Below are positions 29,806 through 39,647 of a DNA stretch of 64,000 bases, piece after piece. The notes beneath the pieces are model-generated. The model ran no database searches. It was not told where the DNA came from and saw only the letters and a program-made list of their open reading frames with translations. Position 1 is the stretch's first letter; each line of letters begins with the position of its first letter. Source of the stretch: Sphingomonadales bacterium (GTDB taxonomy: Bacteria > Pseudomonadota > Alphaproteobacteria > Sphingomonadales > Sphingomonadaceae); contig JANXSN010000098.1 in assembly GCA_025352685.1 (NCBI GenBank), positions 38,519 to 102,518 on the forward strand, given 5' to 3'. The position numbers and the translations under genes were made by a program.

Positions 29806-30780
29806 ATGGAAATGATGCCTATCGCTGTGCTGGCAGGCGGTGCCTTAGGGGTCCTCCTCCTGACACTTTTTGCGTTTTCCGGTCCGTCGGCCGAAAAGGC
29901 GAAGGCACGGCGGTTGACCGCACTGCGCGACAGGCACTCGAATTCGACCGGCGCGGTCGTCGAAGCGCAGATGCGGCGCATTCAGGCGAACCGTGCGACG
30001 CGCATAGACGGCGTTGTTGCCCGCATCCTGCCAAACCCCGCACAGTTGCAAAAGCGCATCGCAATGACCGGCAAAGCGTGGACACCGGCGAACTATATGA
30101 TGACCAGCGTCGGCATTCTCTTTGCCGTGGCGCTGCTGATATATATCAAGTCGCGTAGCCCGATGATGGCGCTTGCCATTGGCGGTGCCGTCGGTTTTGG
30201 ACTGCCGCATTTTGCGATCAATTATTTGATCAAGAAGCGCGTCGCCAATTTTACGAAGCGTTTTCCCGATGCGATTGAATTGCTTGTGCGTGGTCTGCGC
30301 TCGGGTCTGCCGATTTCCGAAACGATCGGGGTTGTTGCTGCCGAAGTGCCTGGCCCCGTCGGCGTCGAGTTCCGCAACGTCAGCGACAAGATCAAGATCG
30401 GGCGGACGATGGACGCCGCGCTGCAGGAAACGGCGGATCGTCTGGGCACGCCAGAATTCCAGTTCTTTTGCATCACCCTGCAAATTCAGCGCGAAACCGG
30501 CGGCAACCTGGCCGAAACGCTCTCCAACCTTTCGGGGGTGTTGCGCATGCGCGCGCAGATGAAGCTGAAGATCAAAGCGATGTCCTCCGAATCGAAGGCT
30601 TCCGCCCTCATCATCGGCTCGCTCCCATTTATCGTCTTCGGTCTCATCTACTCGATCAATGACCACTACATGCAACAGTTCTTTACCAACCCGAAGCTGA
30701 TCACGGCGGGCCTCGGCGCAATGTGCTGGATGGGCCTGGGCGCGTTTGTGATGTCACGCATGATCTCGTTCGAAATTTAG
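29806..30780 (+). CDS. tadB: Tad inner-membrane platform protein TadB
   Basis: Type II secretion F-domain protein forming, with TadC, the inner-membrane platform of the Flp pilus machine. 324 residues with a short N-terminal membrane segment, two further hydrophobic segments near residues 100-140 and a C-terminal pair. The T2SSF domain is marked by FPDAIELLVRGLRSGLPISE and LQIQRETGGNLAETLSNLSG. The platform is normally driven by the CpaF/TadA ATPase, which is not encoded in this window. Confidence 0.93.
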   Translation: MEMMPIAVLAGGALGVLLLTLFAFSGPSAEKAKARRLTALRDRHSNSTGAVVEAQMRRIQANRATRIDGVVARILPNPAQLQKRIAMTGKAWTPANYMMTSVGILFAVALLIYIKSRSPMMALAIGGAVGFGLPHFAINYLIKKRVANFTKRFPDAIELLVRGLRSGLPISETIGVVAAEVPGPVGVEFRNVSDKIKIGRTMDAALQETADRLGTPEFQFFCITLQIQRETGGNLAETLSNLSGVLRMRAQMKLKIKAMSSESKASALIIGSLPFIVFGLIYSINDHYMQQFFTNPKLITAGLGAMCWMGLGAFVMSRMISFEI

Positions 30781-30793
30781 AGGATCGGTCCAG

Positions 30794-31789
30794 ATGCAAC
30801 CCGTTTCGGCCGGCCCGACCCTCCTCGGAGTCGATATTTTCTTCGTCGCGACACTGCTCGCAGCGACCGCGACGTTCGCCGTACTCGTTGCTATCTATGC
30901 GGCGACGACGGTGCGCGACCCGATGACCAAGCGGGTCAAGGCCCTGAACGACCGTCGTGAGCAGCTGAAAGCCGGTATCGTTGCGTCCACATCCAAGCGT
31001 CGTGCCAAGCTGCAGACCAAGAACGAGACCGCCGACTGGATGCGGACGTTCCTCAACTCACTCAAAGTCCTGCAGGATGAACAGCTCAAGGCTGCGCAGC
31101 TCAAGTTGATGCAGGCCGGCTTTAGGTCGAAAGATCTGGCGGTCATCATCATCTTTGCGCGCATGATTCTGCCCATCGTGCTCGGTGGCGGCGTCGTGCT
31201 GTGGGTCTACGCATTCGGCGGCCTCGGCAACTGGACGCCGTGGAAGCGAACTGCTGTGGTTTTGGGCTCGCTCATCTTCAGCTACAAAGCGGCCGACATC
31301 TGGCTCAGTAACCGGGTTACCAAGCGGACCGCCGCGATCCGAAAGGGGCTGCCCGATGCGCTCGACCTGCTGGTAATCTGCGCCGAAGCGGGGTTGACCG
31401 TCGATGCCGCGTTTGGCCGTGTCGCAAAGGAACTGGGCCGCGCCTATCCTGAAGCGGGTGACGAGTTTGCTCTGACGGCGATCGAACTGAGCTTCCTGAC
31501 TGACCGGCGCCAGGCATTCGACAATCTTGCCCAGCGCGTGCCGCTCGACTCGGTAAAGGGCGTCGTCACAACGATGATTCAGACGGAAAAATACGGCACC
31601 CCGCTGGCCTCGGCCCTCCGTGTTCTTTCAGCCGAATTCCGTCACGAACGCATGATGCGTGCCGAAGAAAAGGCTGCGCGTCTGCCCGCGATCATGACCG
31701 TGCCGCTGATCCTTTTCATCCTGCCCGTCTTGTTCATCGTCATTCTCGGGCCAGCCGCTTGCGCAATTTCGCAGGTCTTCAAAAGTTAG
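30794..31789 (+). CDS. tadC: Tad inner-membrane platform protein TadC
   Basis: Second T2SSF platform protein, 331 residues. LPDALDLLVICAEAGLTVDA and QTEKYGTPLASALRVLSAEF are the domain signatures, and the C-terminus has a strong membrane segment (LILFILPVLFIVILGPAA). An N-terminal membrane helix and two central ones precede the domain. It follows tadB by 13 bases and completes the recognisable Tad genes at this locus; no tadD, tadE, tadF or tadG follows. Confidence 0.93.
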   Translation: MQPVSAGPTLLGVDIFFVATLLAATATFAVLVAIYAATTVRDPMTKRVKALNDRREQLKAGIVASTSKRRAKLQTKNETADWMRTFLNSLKVLQDEQLKAAQLKLMQAGFRSKDLAVIIIFARMILPIVLGGGVVLWVYAFGGLGNWTPWKRTAVVLGSLIFSYKAADIWLSNRVTKRTAAIRKGLPDALDLLVICAEAGLTVDAAFGRVAKELGRAYPEAGDEFALTAIELSFLTDRRQAFDNLAQRVPLDSVKGVVTTMIQTEKYGTPLASALRVLSAEFRHERMMRAEEKAARLPAIMTVPLILFILPVLFIVILGPAACAISQVFKS

Positions 31790-31845
31790 GCGGGAACACA
31801 CACCCGTCCTCGATCGTTTCCCTTGAGTAACAAGGGAGTAACGCA

Positions 31846-32070
31846 ATGGAGAGTTATACAGGGAATGGGTGGGTCATCCTCGGCCTCGTTCTCGTCGTCG
31901 GTTGGCTGCTCGGTTTAATGAGCCGGTCAGGCGGTGCGAAATGGAAGGCAGCGTTCGAGCGCGAACGTGACGCGCATCAGGTTTTGCGCAAGGACCACGA
32001 AGCTCTGCTCAAACATCGTGTCGTTGTCCCCGTGACCGAAGTCAATCCGGTAGAGACGGGAGCCTTCTAG
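31846..32070 (+). CDS. Small membrane protein with coiled-coil tail
   Basis: 74-residue protein with one N-terminal membrane helix (VILGLVLVVGWLLGLMS, residues 10-26) and a charged, probably helical segment (AAFERERDAHQVLRKDHEAL, residues 34-53). A good ribosome site (AAGGGAG) lies 56 bases after tadC, so it is probably real and may be co-transcribed with the Tad genes. No family is recognised. It could be an accessory Tad component or an unrelated envelope protein. Confidence 0.7.
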   Translation: MESYTGNGWVILGLVLVVGWLLGLMSRSGGAKWKAAFERERDAHQVLRKDHEALLKHRVVVPVTEVNPVETGAF

Positions 32071-32200
32071 GCTGCGGACCCCGCGACCCCTAGCAGCCAG
32101 TGTCGATTGCAGTGTCCCGGGCCTCGTCAATTAGACGACAGTCGATGGGCGCCCTGCCGGTGTTGTGAGATTTGCCAACGGCACGCAGCGTTCGCGGGGT

Positions 32201-34867
32201 TCACCCCTTGCTCGCCAATGCGGCTTGCGCGGCGGCCAGACGGGCAATCGGTACTCGATACGGCGAGGCGCTGACGTAATCCAGCCGGATGCTTTCGCAA
32301 AATGCGATGCTCGCCGGGTCGCCGCCGTGTTCGCCGCAGATCCCAAGCTTGAGGTCTGGGCGCGTCGCCCGGCCGCGCTCTGCCGCCAGTTTCACAAGTT
32401 CGCCGACACCTTCGATATCCAAACTGACAAACGGGTCGCGTTCGTAGATGCCGAGATCGACATAGATGCCAAGAAAACGCGCAGCATCGTCGCGCGATAC
32501 GCCCAAGGTTGTCTGGGTCAGGTCGTTGGTGCCGAAGCTGAAGAACGCAGCGACTTCGGCGATCTCCCCAGCCTTGAGCGCGGCCCGAGGCAGCTCGATC
32601 ATCGTCCCAACGAGATAGTCAATGCGCTTGCCACGTTGCGCAAAGACCGCTTCGGCCGTGCGGTCGATCACCGCTTTCATCAGCTCGAGCTCGCGCCGCG
32701 TCGCGACCAGCGGCACCATCACTTCAGGGATCGGCGAGACCGCCAGATCGCACGCTGCTTCAAAGATTGCGCGCGCCTGCATTTCGTAAATTTCGGGATA
32801 GGTCACGCCTAGTCGACACCCGCGATGGCCAAGCATCGGGTTGAATTCGTGCAACTCGCTCGCGCGACGCTTGAGCGCATCGACGGTACGCCCAGTCGCG
32901 GCAGCGACATCGGCGAAGTCAGCCTCAGCTTGCGGCATGAATTCGTGGAGTGGAGGGTCGAGCAGGCGGATTGTTACCGGCAGCCCCGCCATTACCTCGA
33001 ACAAGCCGACAAAATCAGCGCGCTGTTCCGGGAGCAGCTTGGCGAGGGCCACACGCCGCCCTTTTTCATCCTCAGCCAGGATCATTTCGCGCACCGCAGT
33101 AATACGCGCCGCATCGAAAAACATATGTTCTGTTCGACAAAGACCGATGCCCTCCGCGCCAAAATCGCGGGCAACCCTCGCGTCTGCAGGGGTTTCGGCA
33201 TTGGCGCGAACCTTCATCCGGCGCGAGCTATCGGCCCATTCCATCAGCGTACCGAAATCGCCCGACATTTCAGGTTGCACGGTCGCGACTTCGCCCGCCA
33301 TGACTTCGCCCGTAGACCCGTCGATTGTGAGCGTGTCTCCCTCGCGAATTTCACGCAGGGACGTGCCCTGCCCCACACGCGCAATTCTGGTAACGGCGTC
33401 GATGCTGAGCGAGCCAGCACCCGACACACACGGACGCCCCATGCCGCGCGCCACGACGGCGGCATGGCTTGTCATGCCACCGCGCGCGGTCAAGATCCCC
33501 TTGGCCGCGTGCATGCCATGGATGTCTTCTGGCGACGTTTCGGTCCGGACAAGAATGACCGACTGGCCCTGTTCGGCACGCTTTTCGGCGCTGTCGCTGT
33601 CGAAGACTGCAATGCCTGACGCCGCACCTGGCGATGCGGGTAGGCCTTTTACAATCACGTCGCGCTTGGCATCAGGGTCGAGTGTCGGGTGAAGCAGCTG
33701 ATCGAGGGCTGATGGATCGACGCGCATTACTGCCTCATCCTTTGAGATCAGCCCCTCGGCCGCCATATCAACTGCGATTTTGAGCGCTGCCTTTGCGGTG
33801 CGCTTTCCGCTGCGAGTCTGTAACATCCACAATTTGCCGCGTTCGACTGTGAATTCGATATCCTGCATGTCGCGATAGTGCGCCTCGAGCAGGTCGAACA
33901 CGTTCGCCAGCTCGCCATACACATCCGGCATCGATTCTTGCATCGAAAGCGGCCTCGCGTTGGCCCGCTCGCGCGCCACAGTCGTCAGATATTGCGGGGT
34001 GCGGATCCCGGCGACAACGTCCTCGCCCTGCGCGTTAATCAAATATTCGCCGTAATAGGCGCGCTCACCTGTGGCCGGATCGCGCGTGAACGCGACGCCC
34101 GTTGCAGACGTGTTACCCATGTTGCCGAATACCATCGCTTGCACGTTGACGGCAGTGCCCCAGTCACCGGGGATCGAATTGATCCGGCGGTAAACTTTCG
34201 CTCGTTCCGACTGCCACGAACCGAACACCGCACCGACTGCGCCCCAAAGTTGGTCATTCACGTCCTGCGGGAAGGGCTTGCCCCACAACGCCTCGACGAG
34301 ACCCAAATACTTGGCAACGAGCCCCTGCCAGTCTTCAGCTTCCATGTCAGTATCAAGGAAATAGCCCTTGTCTTCCTTGGCGATTTCCAGTGCTTCCTCA
34401 AACGCGCCGTGATCGAGCCCGAGCACGACATCGGCGTACATCTGAATGAAGCGCCGATAGCTGTCCCATGCGAACCGGGCATCACCGCTAACCGCGGCCA
34501 GCCCTTGGACAGTCGCGTCATTGATCCCAAGATTGAGGACGGTGTCCATCATGCCGGGCATCGACACGCGAGCGCCCGACCGGACCGATACCAGCAGCGG
34601 ATCGGTGGCATCGCCAAACCGCTTTTCGGTTACGCTTTCGATGTGTGCGATCCCGGCGGCAACTTCGGCGGTGAGCTCGGGCGGAAACCTCTCGTCCTCG
34701 TCATAATAGCGCGCGCACATGGGCGTGCTGATTGTGAACCCAGGAGGCACCGGCAGCCCGATCGAGGCCATCCCGTCGAGATTGGCTCCCTTGCCGCCCA
34801 ACAATTCCTTCGACAGGCCTTTGCCGTCTGAAACGCCGCCGCCAAACCGATATACGTACTGCGTCAT
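32201..34867 (-). CDS. ppdK: Pyruvate, phosphate dikinase
   Basis: Interconverts pyruvate, ATP and phosphate with phosphoenolpyruvate, AMP and pyrophosphate; usually a gluconeogenic or anaplerotic step. 888 residues, full length. In order: ATP-grasp domain (LLGGKGANLDGMASIGLPVP, SGARVSMPGMMDTVLNLGI), the phosphohistidine domain with catalytic His in GGMTSHAAVVARGMGRPCV near residue 465, and the C-terminal PEP-binding barrel with GIGLCRTEHMFF, GHRGCRLGVTYPEI and FSFGTNDLTQTTLG. It starts one base after the glyS stop, so it may be transcribed with glyQS. The 130 bases after its stop show no gene. Confidence 0.97.
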   Translation of the reverse strand: MTQYVYRFGGGVSDGKGLSKELLGGKGANLDGMASIGLPVPPGFTISTPMCARYYDEDERFPPELTAEVAAGIAHIESVTEKRFGDATDPLLVSVRSGARVSMPGMMDTVLNLGINDATVQGLAAVSGDARFAWDSYRRFIQMYADVVLGLDHGAFEEALEIAKEDKGYFLDTDMEAEDWQGLVAKYLGLVEALWGKPFPQDVNDQLWGAVGAVFGSWQSERAKVYRRINSIPGDWGTAVNVQAMVFGNMGNTSATGVAFTRDPATGERAYYGEYLINAQGEDVVAGIRTPQYLTTVARERANARPLSMQESMPDVYGELANVFDLLEAHYRDMQDIEFTVERGKLWMLQTRSGKRTAKAALKIAVDMAAEGLISKDEAVMRVDPSALDQLLHPTLDPDAKRDVIVKGLPASPGAASGIAVFDSDSAEKRAEQGQSVILVRTETSPEDIHGMHAAKGILTARGGMTSHAAVVARGMGRPCVSGAGSLSIDAVTRIARVGQGTSLREIREGDTLTIDGSTGEVMAGEVATVQPEMSGDFGTLMEWADSSRRMKVRANAETPADARVARDFGAEGIGLCRTEHMFFDAARITAVREMILAEDEKGRRVALAKLLPEQRADFVGLFEVMAGLPVTIRLLDPPLHEFMPQAEADFADVAAATGRTVDALKRRASELHEFNPMLGHRGCRLGVTYPEIYEMQARAIFEAACDLAVSPIPEVMVPLVATRRELELMKAVIDRTAEAVFAQRGKRIDYLVGTMIELPRAALKAGEIAEVAAFFSFGTNDLTQTTLGVSRDDAARFLGIYVDLGIYERDPFVSLDIEGVGELVKLAAERGRATRPDLKLGICGEHGGDPASIAFCESIRLDYVSASPYRVPIARLAAAQAALASKG

Positions 34868-36931
34868 TCAGCCCTCAATTCTCGAAAAGTCGGCAACACG
34901 GTGAACTGCGTCGCGGAAGCGTGTGAGCAGACCCAATCGGAATGCGCGCTTTACAGGATCCGGGTCGTTGACCATGACAGCCTCGAAGAAGGTATCGATG
35001 GGTGCACGCAGCGAGGCAAGCGCAGTCATGGCGCCCTCGAAGTCCTCGGACTGCACGCAGCTCGAGGCGTACCGTTCCGCCTGATCGACCGCCGCCAGAA
35101 GTGCCGACTCGCTTGGCTCCATTGCTCCCGGTGCGTCGGCGTGCAGATCAGTCGCGTCGGCATGCTTCAAGATATTTGCGACGCGCTTGTACCCGGCAAG
35201 GAGATTGGCACCGTCGGCTGTCGCCATGAGCGCCTGCAACGCGTTGACCCGCGCGAGGAGGCGGAGGAGATCATCTTCACGCCCGAGAGCAAATACCGCA
35301 TCGATCAGATCATGGCGGACACCGGCTTCGCGCTGTTGAACTTTGAGGCGATCGGCGAGGAACGACAATATTTGGTTTGCCAACGCCGAGCTGCCAACCG
35401 CTTGTGCGTCTAGGTCAATCGCTTCGGCAATCATCTTCGATAGAGACAGGCGAAGATTGTTCCCGACGATGAGCGCAATCAAACCAAGCGCCGCGCGCCG
35501 AAGCGCAAACGGGTCCCTTGATCCCGTTGGTCCTTCGTCGATTTTGAAGAATTGGGCCAGACTATCGAGCTTATCGGCGAGCGACACTGCCACCGTCACC
35601 GGCGCAGTGGGAATGTCGTCGCCTTGCCCGATCGGCTTGTAATGGTCGCGAATCGCATCGGCGACGGCATCGTCTAATCCCTGCGCACGGGCCAGATGGC
35701 CACCGATGATGCCTTGAAGCTCGGGGAACTCCCCGACCATTCCGGTGACCAAGTCGGCTTTGCACAGCTGCGCGGCCTCTGCCACAAAATCGACATTGCC
35801 GCTGACCACGCCTTTTTCGCACAACCACCGTGCGAGCTTGGCAACGCGTTCGACTTTATCGGCCACCGTCCCCAGCCTTTCGTGGAAGACGATCTGCGAC
35901 AGTTTCTCGGCTTGCATCGCGAGCGGCACTTTGAGGTCATGTTCCCAAAAAAACTTCGCATCGCTCAGCCGCGCAGCCAGCACCTTACGGTTACCCGCGA
36001 CAATCGCGGCGCCATCGTCACTTGCGGTGATGTTGGCCGTGCAGACAAACGCATTAGCCAGCTCACCCGATTCCTCGGTACATGCAAAATATTTCTGATT
36101 GGTCCGCATCGTGAGCTGGATGACTTCGCGCGGCACGTCGAGAAAGGTCGGATCAAAGCGACCAAGGAGTGGCACCGGCCATTCCGTAAGACCGGCATTT
36201 TCGACCACCAGCCCTTCGTCCTCGACAAGCAATAGTCCTGCGGCAGCCGCGGCTACCCGTGCGCCGTCGCGGATCAGCCCGGCCCGCTCGGACAGGTGGA
36301 CGATGACATGGCAGGCGCGCAGCTTCTCGACATAATCGCCGGCACTACCGATGGTGATCGGACCGCTGTGATGAAAGCGATGCCCCATGGTCGCTGCCCC
36401 ACTCACGATACCGTCAACTGCGAACGGGACGACATCGTCACCAAACAGTGCAACGATCCCCTGCAACGGGCGTACCCAGCGCAAGCTCTCGGTTGAGTGC
36501 GATCGCATACCCCAGCGCATCGATTTGGGCCACGGGAAGGCGCGTACGACGGCAGGAACTGCCTCCGCCAGCACGCTTGAAGTCAAGCGACCGGGCTTGT
36601 CGATTACCGCGAAGAACAAACCGTCTCGCTCGACAAGCTGTGTACGGGTCAGGCCAGTCGAGCGGAGAAATCCGGCAACCGCCTGTTCTGGTGCATTGCT
36701 GCGCGGCCCTTTTCGTTCTTCGCTCACGGGCGAGGTCTGTTCGGGCAAGCCGCGCGCGACAAGCGCCAAGCGGCGCGGCGACGCAAATGTCTCGACCGCG
36801 CTGGCGGCTAAACCCGCCTTGGCGATTTCTTGGGCAAACAGGCGGGCAAGGTCTTCCTTGGCCTTGACCTGCATACGCGCCGGGATTTCCTCAGAGCGCA
36901 GCTCAAGAAGGAAGTCGGTCACGCTTCCCAT
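34868..36931 (-). CDS. glyS: Glycyl-tRNA synthetase beta subunit
   Basis: Beta subunit of the bacterial heterotetrameric GlyRS, which charges tRNA-Gly. 687 residues. The N-terminus [16 protein letters not shown] and the blocks [27 protein letters not shown] and [15 protein letters not shown] are diagnostic, with an HD-like and anticodon-binding region toward the C-terminus. Its start overlaps the end of glyQ by 13 bases, an unusually long overlap that suggests coupled translation of the two subunits. Confidence 0.96.
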   Translation of the reverse strand: MGSVTDFLLELRSEEIPARMQVKAKEDLARLFAQEIAKAGLAASAVETFASPRRLALVARGLPEQTSPVSEERKGPRSNAPEQAVAGFLRSTGLTRTQLVERDGLFFAVIDKPGRLTSSVLAEAVPAVVRAFPWPKSMRWGMRSHSTESLRWVRPLQGIVALFGDDVVPFAVDGIVSGAATMGHRFHHSGPITIGSAGDYVEKLRACHVIVHLSERAGLIRDGARVAAAAAGLLLVEDEGLVVENAGLTEWPVPLLGRFDPTFLDVPREVIQLTMRTNQKYFACTEESGELANAFVCTANITASDDGAAIVAGNRKVLAARLSDAKFFWEHDLKVPLAMQAEKLSQIVFHERLGTVADKVERVAKLARWLCEKGVVSGNVDFVAEAAQLCKADLVTGMVGEFPELQGIIGGHLARAQGLDDAVADAIRDHYKPIGQGDDIPTAPVTVAVSLADKLDSLAQFFKIDEGPTGSRDPFALRRAALGLIALIVGNNLRLSLSKMIAEAIDLDAQAVGSSALANQILSFLADRLKVQQREAGVRHDLIDAVFALGREDDLLRLLARVNALQALMATADGANLLAGYKRVANILKHADATDLHADAPGAMEPSESALLAAVDQAERYASSCVQSEDFEGAMTALASLRAPIDTFFEAVMVNDPDPVKRAFRLGLLTRFRDAVHRVADFSRIEG

Positions 36932-37785
36932 CCGTTCCTCGTCATCCAGGCCGTGCAGGCACCCTTCGCCAAGTCACGGACCCGGCCGATATAGGCTTGC
37001 CGTTCGGCGACTGACATCACGCCTCGCGCTTGCAGTGTATTGAAGATGTGACTCGCCTTGATCGCTTGTTCATAGGCAGGGATCGGAAGGAGCGCAGCAA
37101 GGCTGTTTTCGCATTCGGCAGCGGCTTTGCGAAACCCATCGAACAGCGCTGCCGTGTCGGCGATCTCGAAATTCCATTTCGACATCTGGCGCTCGTTTTC
37201 GAGGAACACGTCACCGTAGGTTACGCCATGATCATTAAAAGCCAGATCATAGACGGTGTCTACCCCTTGCACATACATGGCGAGGCGTTCGAGACCGTAC
37301 GTGAGCTCACCGGCAACGGGTTTGCAGTCATACCCGCCCATCTGCTGAAAATACGTGTATTGAGTGACTTCCATTCCGTCACACCACACTTCCCAGCCGA
37401 GCCCCCAGGCACCCAACGTCGGCGATTCCCAATCGTCTTCGACAAAGCGAATGTCGTGCAATCGCGGGTCGATCCCGATGGCATCAAGACTGCCGAGATA
37501 CGCCTCTTGCATATCCGGTGGGCTCGGCTTCAGTATGACCTGATACTGGTAATAATATCCCAGACGGTTAGGGTTTTCGCCATAACGTCCATCGGTGGGG
37601 CGGCGACAAGGCTGCACGAAGGCAGCGTTCCAGGGGTCTGGTCCGAGTGCGCGCAAGGTCGTTGCCGGATGGAACGTGGCCGCTCCCATTTCCATGTCAT
37701 AAGGTTGCAGGATGACGCAGCCGCGCGCACTCCAGTAATCATGGAGCGTCAGGATCAGCCTTTGAAAGCTGAGGGGATTTGACAC
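36919..37785 (-). CDS. glyQ: Glycyl-tRNA synthetase alpha subunit
   Basis: Catalytic alpha subunit of the two-subunit GlyRS. 288 residues, typical. [59 protein letters not shown] and [20 protein letters not shown] are class II active-site blocks of the family. First gene of glyQ-glyS, with ppdK directly behind; divergent from the TraB-like lipoprotein gene 89 bases away. Confidence 0.97.
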   Translation of the reverse strand: MSNPLSFQRLILTLHDYWSARGCVILQPYDMEMGAATFHPATTLRALGPDPWNAAFVQPCRRPTDGRYGENPNRLGYYYQYQVILKPSPPDMQEAYLGSLDAIGIDPRLHDIRFVEDDWESPTLGAWGLGWEVWCDGMEVTQYTYFQQMGGYDCKPVAGELTYGLERLAMYVQGVDTVYDLAFNDHGVTYGDVFLENERQMSKWNFEIADTAALFDGFRKAAAECENSLAALLPIPAYEQAIKASHIFNTLQARGVMSVAERQAYIGRVRDLAKGACTAWMTRNGWEA

Positions 37786-37874
37786 AGGATTCGAGCGTCC
37801 TTTGCGGGTGCAACAATGCCGCGCGCTTTGGCGCGGGGGTGGCGGCGGGTCAAGCTAACGGATATGCGCGCCTC

Positions 37875-38774
37875 ATGAACCGTTTCCTATCCGCCGCTCT
37901 TGTTGCTCTCGCCCTTACGGCCTGTGGCGGCACGCAGGCAAAAGCTCCGGCCCCCTCACCTGCCCCGGCGCACCCCGCGCTCTGGAAGGTGGTCGATCAC
38001 GACACGACCATCTATCTTTTCGGAACGATCCACCTCCTGCCCAAGGGGTTGCACTGGACAACACCCGCGATGGCAAGGGCGATGGCATCGTCGCAGTTGT
38101 TATACCTCGAGGTGGCGCTCGACAAAGATCCCGCAAAGTTGGGCGCGGTGATGGCAAAGCTCAACAATACGCCCGGTCTGCCGCCGTTGCTTGATCGCGT
38201 GCCGCCTGCGAAGCGGGCGGCACTCAAGAAGGTTATCGACGCGTCGAAAATACCCTTGGCCTATCTCGACGCGCAGGAAACCTGGGCGGCCGCGCTTGCG
38301 ATCTCTTCGGCATCGATGTCAAAGCTCAACCTGAGCTACGAAGATGGCGCTGAAACACAGCTGACAGAAATATTTGCCAAGGCGGGCAAGACGGTCAAGG
38401 GGTTGGAAACCGCTGAGCAGCAGCTCGGCTATTTCCATACGCTTCCTGAAGCCGCGCAACGCACGTTCCTCGCAAGCGTTGCCGATGACGACGATGCCAA
38501 GTCAACCAAGGAATTCGCCAGAATGATAGCTGCCTGGAAGGCAGGAGATGTTCGCAGAATCGCGCTGACCTTCGATGACGAAATGAAGCTATCGCCCGTG
38601 CTCGCCGACGTGTTGCTGCACAAGCGCAACGCCAACTGGGCAGCATGGGTAGGCGAGCGCATGAAAATGCCCGGGACAGTCTTTGTCGCGGTGGGCGCGG
38701 GCCATTTGGCGGGCAAGGGATCGGTCGAGGAGCTAGTCGCCAACCGCGGGTTCAAGGTGATCAGGGTTCAGTAG
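37875..38774 (+). CDS. TraB/GumN family lipoprotein
   Basis: 299-residue member of the TraB/PrgY/GumN family, related to Tiki-type metalloproteases. The N-terminus has lipobox ALTACGG near residue 16, followed by a Pro/Ala linker. The family motif is YLFGTIHLLPKGLHW near residue 55, and the C-terminal GTVFVAVGAGHLAGKGSVEEL supplies the second conserved histidine block. ATG 37875 is chosen from the signal peptide; the frame is open further upstream to 37779. The role in the envelope is unknown. Convergent neighbours are absent: rplY follows in the same direction. Confidence 0.85.
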   Translation: MNRFLSAALVALALTACGGTQAKAPAPSPAPAHPALWKVVDHDTTIYLFGTIHLLPKGLHWTTPAMARAMASSQLLYLEVALDKDPAKLGAVMAKLNNTPGLPPLLDRVPPAKRAALKKVIDASKIPLAYLDAQETWAAALAISSASMSKLNLSYEDGAETQLTEIFAKAGKTVKGLETAEQQLGYFHTLPEAAQRTFLASVADDDDAKSTKEFARMIAAWKAGDVRRIALTFDDEMKLSPVLADVLLHKRNANWAAWVGERMKMPGTVFVAVGAGHLAGKGSVEELVANRGFKVIRVQ

Positions 38775-38876
38775 TCTGCGCCAGTTGCAAATCCCCCCTA
38801 CCACCGCTATGCGCGCGGCTCCCTGCTGCTTTGACATCCCTGGAGGCGCGGCGGGCGCAACACTTGGAGATACATA

Positions 38877-39500
38877 ATGAGCGATCAGCTGACCTTGTCG
38901 GCCGAAGCGCGCGAGACGGCGGGTAAGGGAGCCAGCCGGGCATTGCGTCGTGAGGCCCGCGTCCCTGCCGTCGTCTATGGCGCAGGCGAAGCCCCATTGG
39001 GCATCCATGTCGAGGAAAAAGCGCTGATGAAGGCGCTGCACACCGGACATTTCATGAACTCGGTCGTCATGCTGACGGTTGATGGCAAGGAGGTGCGCAC
39101 GCTTCCCAAGGATGTTTCGTTTCATCCGGTCAGCGACCGACCTCTTCACGTCGATTTCCTGCGGATCAGCAAGCACAGCAAGGTGACGGTCAACGTACCT
39201 GTCCATTTCATCAACGAAGATGCCTCGCCGGGTATCAAGCGCGGTGCTGTTCTCAACGTCGTGCGTCACGAGCTGGAATTGGTCTGCGATGCAGCGGAAA
39301 TTCCCGACGAGATCAAAGTCGACCTGACAGGCACCGATGTCGGTGACTCAATTCACATTTCGTCGGTAATTTTGCCCAAGGGTGCCGTTTCGTCGATTAC
39401 CGACCGCGACTTTACCATCGCGACACTTGTTGCCCCGTCGGCGCTCAAGTCGAGCGAAGGAGACACTGCGACCGAAGGCGAAGAAACCGAAGCGGAGTGA
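38877..39500 (+). CDS. rplY: 50S ribosomal protein L25/CTC
   Basis: Ribosomal protein that binds 5S rRNA. 207 residues, the long CTC/TL5 form: an N-terminal L25 domain ([40 protein letters not shown]) and a C-terminal TL5 beta-domain, ending in an acidic tail ([14 protein letters not shown]). ATG 38877 follows TTGGAGA. It heads the rplY-pth-ychF-maoC set on the plus strand; the rplY-pth pairing is common in bacteria. Confidence 0.95.
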   Translation: MSDQLTLSAEARETAGKGASRALRREARVPAVVYGAGEAPLGIHVEEKALMKALHTGHFMNSVVMLTVDGKEVRTLPKDVSFHPVSDRPLHVDFLRISKHSKVTVNVPVHFINEDASPGIKRGAVLNVVRHELELVCDAAEIPDEIKVDLTGTDVGDSIHISSVILPKGAVSSITDRDFTIATLVAPSALKSSEGDTATEGEETEAE

Positions 39501-39507
39501 TACTTCC

Positions 39508-39527
39508 CCTCCGAGCGGGCTCGGAGG
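39508..39527. repeat. Perfect 8-bp inverted repeat after rplY
   Basis: CCTCCGAG, four-base loop, CTCGGAGG. It lies eight bases after the rplY stop. No T-run follows on the plus strand, so it may be an mRNA 3'-end or attenuating stem rather than a simple intrinsic terminator. The next 120 bases before pth show no gene I can support. Confidence 0.5.
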
Positions 39528-39647
39528 AAATGGCGGTCATAGACTGGTGGAGGATACTGGCGTCGGAGCACTGCCGGCTTTGCGGCGAATCGCTCCGCGC
39601 TTTGCAGTCCCCTCCCCCATCTCCCTGCAAGAGGAATGGAACTGTCC

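Noticed and set aside
32071..32200. tRNA or small RNA between the small membrane protein and ppdK
   Set aside because: No T-loop or cloverleaf pairing was seen, and no tRNA-like GTTCGAATC box fits here or elsewhere in the window.
39530..39640. Small cysteine-containing frame between rplY and pth
   Set aside because: It runs into pth in another frame and has no support beyond a few cysteines.
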